Source of the DNA: an uncultured Erysipelotrichaceae bacterium
GTDB lineage: Bacteria > Bacillota_I > Bacilli_A > RFN20 > CAG-826
Reading direction: 5' to 3'
DNA: 55,042 nucleotides
Assembly: GCA_900314585.1 (NCBI GenBank)
Contig: OMVV01000011.1
Span: 1 to 55,042, forward strand
Made by a program: the position numbers and the translations under genes. Position 1 is the stretch's first letter. Each line of letters opens with the position of its first letter. The notes beneath the pieces are model-generated. The model was not told the origin of the DNA. It worked only from the letters and a program-made list of their open reading frames with translations, and ran no database searches. This document shows positions 52,055-55,042 of the stretch, in pieces.

Positions 52055-52085
52055 AAATTCTCGGTATTCGCTGAGAATTTTATTT
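52055..52085 (+). terminator. Terminator after tRNA-Leu (CAA)
   Basis: AAATTCTC (52055-52062) and GAGAATTT (52073-52080) pair perfectly, followed by TATTT. Confidence 0.82.
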
Positions 52086-52086
52086 A

Positions 52087-52116
52087 TTGTTAACATCTTT
52101 TCTAATATGAGATAAT
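52087..52116 (+). promoter_or_regulatory. Promoter of the TfoX-domain gene
   Basis: TTGTTA (52087-52092), an 18-bp spacer and GATAAT (52111-52116) with an upstream TGA extension. The box ends 6 bp before the GTG at 52123, so the start site falls on the start codon. Confidence 0.7.
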
Positions 52117-52122
52117 CGTCTT

Positions 52123-52410
52123 GTGGCGAGCTCAAAAGAATATCTAACATATGTCCTTGAACTTCTTCGCGAAGTGCGAGGTATTTCATATAAAAAGATG
52201 ATGGGAGAATATATTCTTTATAAAGATGAAACCATCTTTGGAGGAATATACGATAATCGCTTTTTAATTAAGAAAACTCCTTCAACTGATCGCTTAGGTC
52301 TAAAGGAGGTCATTCCATATCCATCTTCAAAAGGGATGTATCTTCTTGACTGTGAGAGCCCTAATGAAATTAAAGATATCATTTTAGATATATATAACGA
52401 TTTAAGATGA
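52123..52410 (+). CDS. TfoX N-terminal domain protein
   Basis: A 95-residue protein matching the TfoX N-terminal domain: GISYKKMMGEYILYKDETIFGGIYDNRFLIKKT (about 20-52). In gamma-proteobacteria TfoX is a competence regulator, but short single-domain members occur widely and their role is not established. It starts at GTG 52123, judged from a promoter whose -10 box ends 6 bp before it. It stands alone between tRNA genes. Confidence 0.82.
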   Translation: MASSKEYLTYVLELLREVRGISYKKMMGEYILYKDETIFGGIYDNRFLIKKTPSTDRLGLKEVIPYPSSKGMYLLDCESPNEIKDIILDIYNDLR

Positions 52411-52441
52411 TCTTTCTAAATTAATAAAAATTAATTAATAG

Positions 52442-52470
52442 TTGAAATTTTCACTTAGATAAAATATCAT
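52442..52470 (+). promoter_or_regulatory. Promoter of the tRNA-Thr/tRNA-Val unit
   Basis: TTGAAA (52442-52447), a 17-bp spacer and TATCAT (52465-52470). The predicted start near 52477 lies 8 nt before tRNA-Thr. Confidence 0.75.
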
Positions 52471-52484
52471 AATTCTCGCCCTTT

Positions 52485-52560
52485 GCCGTCGTAGCTCAGT
52501 CGGTAGAGCAACTGTCTCGTAATCAGTAGGTCGGGAGTTCGATTCTCTTCGACGGCACCA
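52485..52560 (+). tRNA. tRNA-Thr (CGT)
   Basis: A 76-nt tRNA with encoded CCA. Acceptor GCCGTCG pairs with CGACGGC; the anticodon loop CTCGTAA gives CGT, which reads ACG. The closing 31-39 position is a T-T mismatch and two T-stem pairs are G-U. Confidence 0.94.
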
Positions 52561-52576
52561 TTTCCCAGAAGCAGAT

Positions 52577-52652
52577 GGGTGTTTAGCTCAGCTGGGAGAG
52601 CATCTGTTTGACGTACAGAAGGTCACAGGTTCGAGCCCTGTAGCACCCACCA
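52577..52652 (+). tRNA. tRNA-Val (GAC)
   Basis: A 76-nt tRNA with encoded CCA. Acceptor GGGTGTT pairs with AGCACCC; anticodon stem TCTGT/ACAGA encloses TTGACGT, giving GAC, which reads GUC. From base 52607 onward its 3' part and its terminator are duplicated at 54361-54451, marking it as a likely integration target. Confidence 0.96.
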
Positions 52653-52695
52653 TTTGATAAGAATTCCAATGTCGTAAGATGTTGGATTTTTTATT
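52607..52695 (+). repeat. Direct repeat copy 1 (tRNA-Val 3' end plus terminator; left boundary of islet)
   Basis: Bases 52607-52653 (anticodon loop to just past CCA) are identical to 54361-54407. After a short diverged stretch, 52657-52695 matches 54413-54451 with one change. This is the usual form of a tRNA attachment site duplicated by integration. Confidence 0.85.
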
Positions 52696-52700
52696 TTTTT
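52666..52700 (+). terminator. tRNA-Val terminator
   Basis: CCAATGTC and GATGTTGG pair through 8 bp (two G-U) around GTAA, followed by ATTTTTTATTTTTTT. Confidence 0.85.
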
Positions 52701-52740
52701 AACAAATCGACATCTTCACTGAGTATATATTGGTAGAGGT
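52701..52740 (+). promoter_or_regulatory. Second copy of the dprA upstream element
   Basis: AACA-N2-TCGAC-N10-AGTATATATTGGTAGAGGT, with the same spacing as 15157-15196 in front of dprA. Similarity continues weakly past the AGAGGT into a TTGAAAA that resembles the dprA start. It lies immediately after the tRNA-Val terminator and upstream of the ordinary promoter of the XRE gene. Confidence 0.55.
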
Positions 52741-52745
52741 TGTTA

Positions 52746-52774
52746 TTGAAAATAATCTAAAGTGTGCCTATAAT
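52746..52774 (+). promoter_or_regulatory. Promoter of the XRE-nucleotidyltransferase operon
   Basis: TTGAAA (52746-52751), a 17-bp spacer and a perfect TATAAT (52769-52774). The predicted start is near 52781. Confidence 0.85.
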
Positions 52775-52784
52775 TTGAATAGGG

Positions 52785-52794
52785 CGGTATACCG
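52785..52794. promoter_or_regulatory. Palindrome at the XRE operon start (candidate operator)
   Basis: CGGTATACCG is a perfect 10-bp palindrome just after the predicted transcription start and 12 bp before the XRE gene. Such a site is where an autoregulating XRE antitoxin would bind. No other copy was noticed nearby. Confidence 0.55.
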
Positions 52795-52806
52795 ACGTAT
52801 ATATTT

Positions 52807-53388
52807 ATGTTAAGAGCAATTTTAGAAAAAAAGAATATGTCCATATATAGGCTTGAAAAGTCTAGCAATATTTCACATGCGACTTTATCTGATCTTGTTA
52901 ATGAAAAGACTAAGCCAGAGAATTGCTCATCTTTTTTATTAAAAGAAATATCTTCATCGCTAAATATGAGCATGGATGATTTATACGATAAACTCACATA
53001 TAAAGATTTATCTGCAATCAAATTTGATAAGAAGTTCGATTTGTTTAAAAGCAATGTCGCGCACGAACTCCATTCTCTTGAATATAAGGCTTTCCTAAAA
53101 AAATATCTGACTAGCAACGAAATTGAGGAAATGTTCGAAAACAAAAAACAAAAAGAAGCGTTATATCTTGTCGCGTTGATCGATTTTATTTGTCAATGTC
53201 ATAACTTACCGATTCCTACCAAATATAACAACATCCGCAATTACAAATTAGAAACTTACTATGTCTCTGAAAGCCTATATCGTTTGATGGAAACAAAACA
53301 GATATTGTTTTCAACAATTTATAAAGAATCGATATCTTCTTTTAAGGACCACAACATCATTGAGGCGGATATAGATAATGTCGCATAA
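52807..53388 (+). CDS. XRE-family helix-turn-helix protein, probable antitoxin/regulator
   Basis: A 193-residue protein. Residues 1-62 form an XRE/Cro-type helix-turn-helix (MSIYRLEKSSNISHATLSDLVNEKTKP; LKEISSSLNMSMDDLYDKL). The remaining 130 residues are helical and I do not recognise them; they may bind the partner. It is followed by the nucleotidyltransferase gene, overlapping it by 11 bp. By analogy with AbiEi/AbiEii and other regulator-NTase modules it is probably the antitoxin and autorepressor. No Shine-Dalgarno is seen. Confidence 0.8.
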   Translation: MLRAILEKKNMSIYRLEKSSNISHATLSDLVNEKTKPENCSSFLLKEISSSLNMSMDDLYDKLTYKDLSAIKFDKKFDLFKSNVAHELHSLEYKAFLKKYLTSNEIEEMFENKKQKEALYLVALIDFICQCHNLPIPTKYNNIRNYKLETYYVSESLYRLMETKQILFSTIYKESISSFKDHNIIEADIDNVA

Positions 53389-54061
53389 TAAGACACTCAA
53401 CAAAGCTGATTTAGATTTATATTTTTCTGATTTAGGAAAACTTCTAAAAAAGAAGATTAGAAACAAGAATTTGTCGGTTGAAATAATAGTGGTCGGTGGA
53501 GCCTCTATCCTTCTTAATTACAATTTCAGAGACACAACTGTTGACATTGATTGCATCGATGTTCATGACGCTTTAATGAATGAAGTGGTGAACGAAGTCG
53601 CAAACAAGTACGATCTTCCTACCAATTGGATTAACACTGATTTTAAGAACACAAGTTCGTATTCTCAAAAACTAGTGAATTATTCCTCGTTTTACAAAAC
53701 ATATTATGGAGTTTTGAACATCAGAACCATTAAGGGCGAATATCTAATCGCAATGAAAATCGTTTCAGCGCGAAAATATAAAAACGATTATTCTGATATT
53801 TACGGAATTATCAAATGGTATAAGGACAATAATATTGATTTATCTATGGACCAAATCGATAAATCGATTGATGAATTATATTCCTCGCATAATCGAGTCG
53901 ATAAAGATGCTTACAAATTTACAAAACATCTTGTAGAAAATATTAATTCCATTCCAATTGAAACAATCAAGAAAAGCGAAGAAGAAAATTTAAAAATAAT
54001 TAAAAACAAAGAGAACATAGATCAGATTGATAATATCGATGAGATCTTAAAAAAGATATAA
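53378..54061 (+). CDS. DUF6036/AbiEii-like nucleotidyltransferase, probable toxin
   Basis: A 227-residue protein of the minimal nucleotidyltransferase fold. The motif GG-x14-DID is visible: Gly40-Gly41 in VVGGASILLNY and Asp56/Asp58 in TTVDIDCID. A later LIAMKIVSARKYKNDYSDI segment (about 126-144) matches the K..R..D pattern of DUF6036/AbiEii-like proteins. The C-terminus is a Lys/Asn/Glu/Ile-rich helix. Members of this superfamily can modify tRNA or proteins as toxins; substrate and toxicity here are inferred. It overlaps the XRE gene by 11 bp. Confidence 0.78.
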   Translation: MSHNKTLNKADLDLYFSDLGKLLKKKIRNKNLSVEIIVVGGASILLNYNFRDTTVDIDCIDVHDALMNEVVNEVANKYDLPTNWINTDFKNTSSYSQKLVNYSSFYKTYYGVLNIRTIKGEYLIAMKIVSARKYKNDYSDIYGIIKWYKDNNIDLSMDQIDKSIDELYSSHNRVDKDAYKFTKHLVENINSIPIETIKKSEEENLKIIKNKENIDQIDNIDEILKKI

Positions 54062-54074
54062 TCACCAGAGTTTA

Positions 54075-54118
54075 TAAGAGTGCCAATATCATAAGATAAC
54101 GGATTTTTATTACGAAGC
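54075..54118 (+). terminator. Diverged copy of the tRNA-Val terminator after the NTase gene
   Basis: The stretch TAAGAGTGCCAATATCATAAGATAACGG, given here in parts as CCAATATC...GATAACGG then ATTTTTATT, resembles the tRNA-Val terminators at 52657 and 54413 in order and spacing. Two central stem pairs are mismatched, so it is probably a weak terminator or a remnant of a further duplication. Confidence 0.5.
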
Positions 54119-54119
54119 A

Positions 54120-54151
54120 GAGACAATATAATTGTCTCACCAGCGGTGAGA
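54120..54151. other. Two overlapping perfect hairpins
   Basis: GAGACAAT/ATTGTCTC (54120-54127, 54131-54138; loop ATA) and TCTCACC/GGTGAGA (54135-54141, 54145-54151; loop AGC) are both perfect and share TCTC, so only one can form at a time. There is no coding sequence here. Confidence 0.6.
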
Positions 54152-54180
54152 AAAATAGATATTAGTCAGATTAAATAAAA

Positions 54181-54226
54181 AGAATTCCCACTAGGCGGTA
54201 GTCATTAGCTACCACGGGTGAATTCT
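54181..54226. other. Imperfect long inverted repeat
   Basis: AGAATTC (54181-54187) pairs with GAATTCT (54220-54226), and GGTAG (54197-54201) with CTACC (54209-54213) around a 7-nt loop, with an unequal internal loop between. It could form a cruciform or an RNA hairpin. It has no terminator T run. Confidence 0.5.
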
Positions 54227-54331
54227 GCAAATATAAAAACATATGAGTTATATGATTGTAAATATTTTTTTATCTAAAAGCCTGAGTAATAACTCGTGAT
54301 CATATCGAAAGAAAAATCGACATTTTATTTT
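54227..54331. other. Non-coding AT-rich stretch inside the islet
   Basis: No open frame above 20 codons and no recognisable RNA. It contains GAGT-AATA-ACTC (about 54284-54295) and AATCGACAT (54315-54323), the latter shared with the start of the element at 52705-52713. It looks like decayed sequence. Confidence 0.4.
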
Positions 54332-54406
54332 GTATTAGCAACTCGGTGAGAGAACATCTATTTGACGTACAGAAGGTCACAGGTTCGAGCCCTGTAGCAC
54401 CCACCA
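54332..54406 (+). pseudogene. tRNA-Val pseudogene (decayed 5' half, intact 3' half)
   Basis: The 3' half from 54361 is identical to tRNA-Val (GAC), including T-arm and CCA. The 5' half only loosely follows the tRNA (TTAGC..., ...GAGAG, CATCT) and the acceptor 5' strand and D-arm are lost; one anticodon-stem base is also changed. It cannot fold as a tRNA. Confidence 0.8.
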
Positions 54407-54451
54407 TCTAAAATAAGAATTCCAATGTCATAAGATGTTGGATTTTTTATT
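54361..54451 (+). repeat. Direct repeat copy 2 (right boundary of islet)
   Basis: Matches 52607-52695: 47 identical bases covering the tRNA-Val 3' end, then a terminator copy with one substitution. Together the copies bound about 1.7 kb that holds the XRE and NTase genes. The terminator hairpin at 54422-54441 is intact. Confidence 0.85.
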
Positions 54452-54460
54452 ATGTTTGGG

Positions 54461-54487
54461 TTAGCACTCTTACTTAGTAAGTGCTTG
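54461..54487. promoter_or_regulatory. CIRCE-like inverted repeat
   Basis: TTAGCACTC-N9-AAGTGCTTG. The left arm is identical to the CIRCE operator bound by HrcA (TTAGCACTC-N9-GAGTGCTAA), with the same spacer; the right arm matches at six of nine bases. It ends inside the -35 box of the downstream promoter, a position suited to repression. Confidence 0.5.
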
Positions 54488-54511
54488 ACTCTCTCTCTCT
54501 CTCTCTAGAAT
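54485..54511 (+). promoter_or_regulatory. Lipoprotein promoter with a repeat-tract spacer
   Basis: TTGACT (54485-54490) and TAGAAT (54506-54511), each one mismatch from consensus, are separated by 15 bp made entirely of CT repeats. Gain of one CT unit would give the optimal 17 bp. A TAAAAT at 54511-54516 is an alternative -10 at 20 bp. Confidence 0.65.
54489..54506 (+). repeat. (CT)9 dinucleotide microsatellite
   Basis: Nine uninterrupted CT units from the end of the -35 box to the first base of the -10 box. No other comparable tract was noticed in the window. Its length can change by slipped-strand mispairing. Confidence 0.95.
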
Positions 54512-54571
54512 AAAATGTAACAAAAGTTCATTTGTTAATGATCAAAATATTTTTAGAAAGTTGGCAATGAT

Positions 54572-55042
54572 ATGAAGAGATATTTTATTTGTTTATCGAG
54601 TTTGTTTATTGTTTTTTGTGCCGCTCTAGTTGGCTGTAATAATCAGTCTTCTATTGAAGAAACGACATCAAGTTTATCTAGCACCAGCCATTCAACAGTG
54701 ACGAGTTATTCATCTTCTATAGTGGGAGATAATACGACTATTGAATCTGTCCACGAACATTCGTTTAGTGAATTGTGGTCTAGTGATTCGACATATCATT
54801 GGCATGAATCTACGTGTGGGCATAATGTAGTTAGCAATAAAAGCGAACACTTGTTTACCAATGTTGTAACCCCACCTTCTTACGATGCTGGTGGTTATAC
54901 AACTCATACCTGTAGTGTTTGTGGATATTCCTACATTGATAGTGAGACAGCTCAACTTATCCATCATTATTCAGATAGCTGGTCACACGACGAAACACAT
55001 CATTGGCATACTTGCGATGACAGTGGATTTGAGAATCTAAAG
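54572..55042 (+). CDS. Surface lipoprotein with His/Trp repeat motifs (partial, runs off the end)
   Basis: The first 157 codons are open to the window end. The signal peptide MKRYFICLSSLFIVFCAA precedes a lipobox LVGC (lipidated Cys22). A Ser/Thr-rich spacer (about 25-58) follows. Then comes a repeat of the pattern H-(E/H)-(H/Y)-S-x3-W-S-x-D-x-T-x-H-W-H, at about 61-78 and 131-146, the first followed by CGH and a THTCSVCGY segment. Such His/Cys repeats are common in surface proteins of gut Firmicutes and may bind metal; function is unknown. The ribosome binding site is weak. The mRNA would begin with TAACAAA/TTTGTTA, a 7-bp hairpin at 54518-54537. Confidence 0.85.
   Translation, partial: MKRYFICLSSLFIVFCAALVGCNNQSSIEETTSSLSSTSHSTVTSYSSSIVGDNTTIESVHEHSFSELWSSDSTYHWHESTCGHNVVSNKSEHLFTNVVTPPSYDAGGYTTHTCSVCGYSYIDSETAQLIHHYSDSWSHDETHHWHTCDDSGFENLK

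Noticed and set aside
52743..53144. 133-codon open frame on the minus strand
   Set aside because: It is antisense to the XRE gene and its promoter; the plus-strand gene has a strong promoter and a recognisable domain.
54710..54967. 85-codon open frame on the minus strand
   Set aside because: It is antisense to the partial lipoprotein gene, which has a signal peptide, lipobox and repeated motifs.

Overview
The window (55 kb, AT-rich, standard genetic code: TGA is a stop and TGG is Trp) looks like a chromosome segment from an uncultured, probably host-associated member of the Bacilli close to the Tenericutes/Erysipelotrichia radiation. The evidence is the Firmicutes-type order of housekeeping genes (asp23-fakA-recG-plsX-rnc-ftsY-ylxM-ffh; topA-trmFO-xerC-rpsB-tsf-pyrH-frr-uppS-cdsA-dxr-rseP-polC), a PolC-type replicative polymerase, an Rnf complex, and His-rich-repeat and Ig-like surface proteins of the kind seen in gut Firmicutes. 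This placement is inferred; no database search was possible.

Layout. 1-671: the 3' end of a 23S rRNA and a 5S rRNA. 709-10392: a co-directional core block from an isomerase-like gene to ffh. 10416-12227: the rpsP-khpA-rimM-trmD operon, inverted relative to its surroundings. 12441-32406: rplS (with a structured leader), lepB, rbgA, rnhB, dprA, topA, trmFO, xerC, rpsB (with a structured leader) through polC. 32408-34555: tRNA-Pro and tRNA-Arg, a two-gene ABC exporter and tRNA-Ala. 34693-40827: envelope proteins, with a 1310-residue subtilisin-like surface protease between two zinc-ribbon membrane proteins. 40926-47542: a ten-gene Rnf/flavinylation operon. 47604-52410: a small membrane protein, LMW phosphatase, MutT-like hydrolase, alpha/beta hydrolase, an acyl-activating enzyme fused to a carrier domain, two tRNA-Leu and a TfoX-domain gene. 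52485-54451: tRNA-Thr, tRNA-Val and a small islet bounded by intact tRNA-Val and a second copy of its 3' part plus terminator. 54452-55042: a lipoprotein gene whose promoter spacer is a (CT)9 repeat; it runs off the window.

How the genes work together. The core block serves translation (rRNA, S2, S16, L19, EF-Ts, RRF, RimM, TrmD, TrmFO, RbgA), protein targeting and export (FtsY, YlxM, Ffh, LepB, RseP), membrane-lipid and isoprenoid supply (FakA-like, PlsX, CdsA, Dxr, UppS) and DNA metabolism (RecG, RnhB, DprA, TopA, XerC, PolC). The Rnf operon encodes an ion-pumping ferredoxin:NAD+ oxidoreductase with its own flavin transferase (ApbE) and two partner genes of the NusG-II and Gx-transporter families. 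Its RnfB lacks the ferredoxin module, and a 64-residue membrane protein with a four-cysteine cluster lies between rnfA and rnfB.

Most notable: the short RnfB with the extra cysteine protein; the XRE/nucleotidyltransferase pair in the tRNA-Val islet; the CT-repeat promoter of the terminal lipoprotein; a 40-bp upstream element shared by dprA and the islet; and a recurring arrangement in which a -10 box lies 6-8 bp before the start codon, implying leaderless mRNAs.
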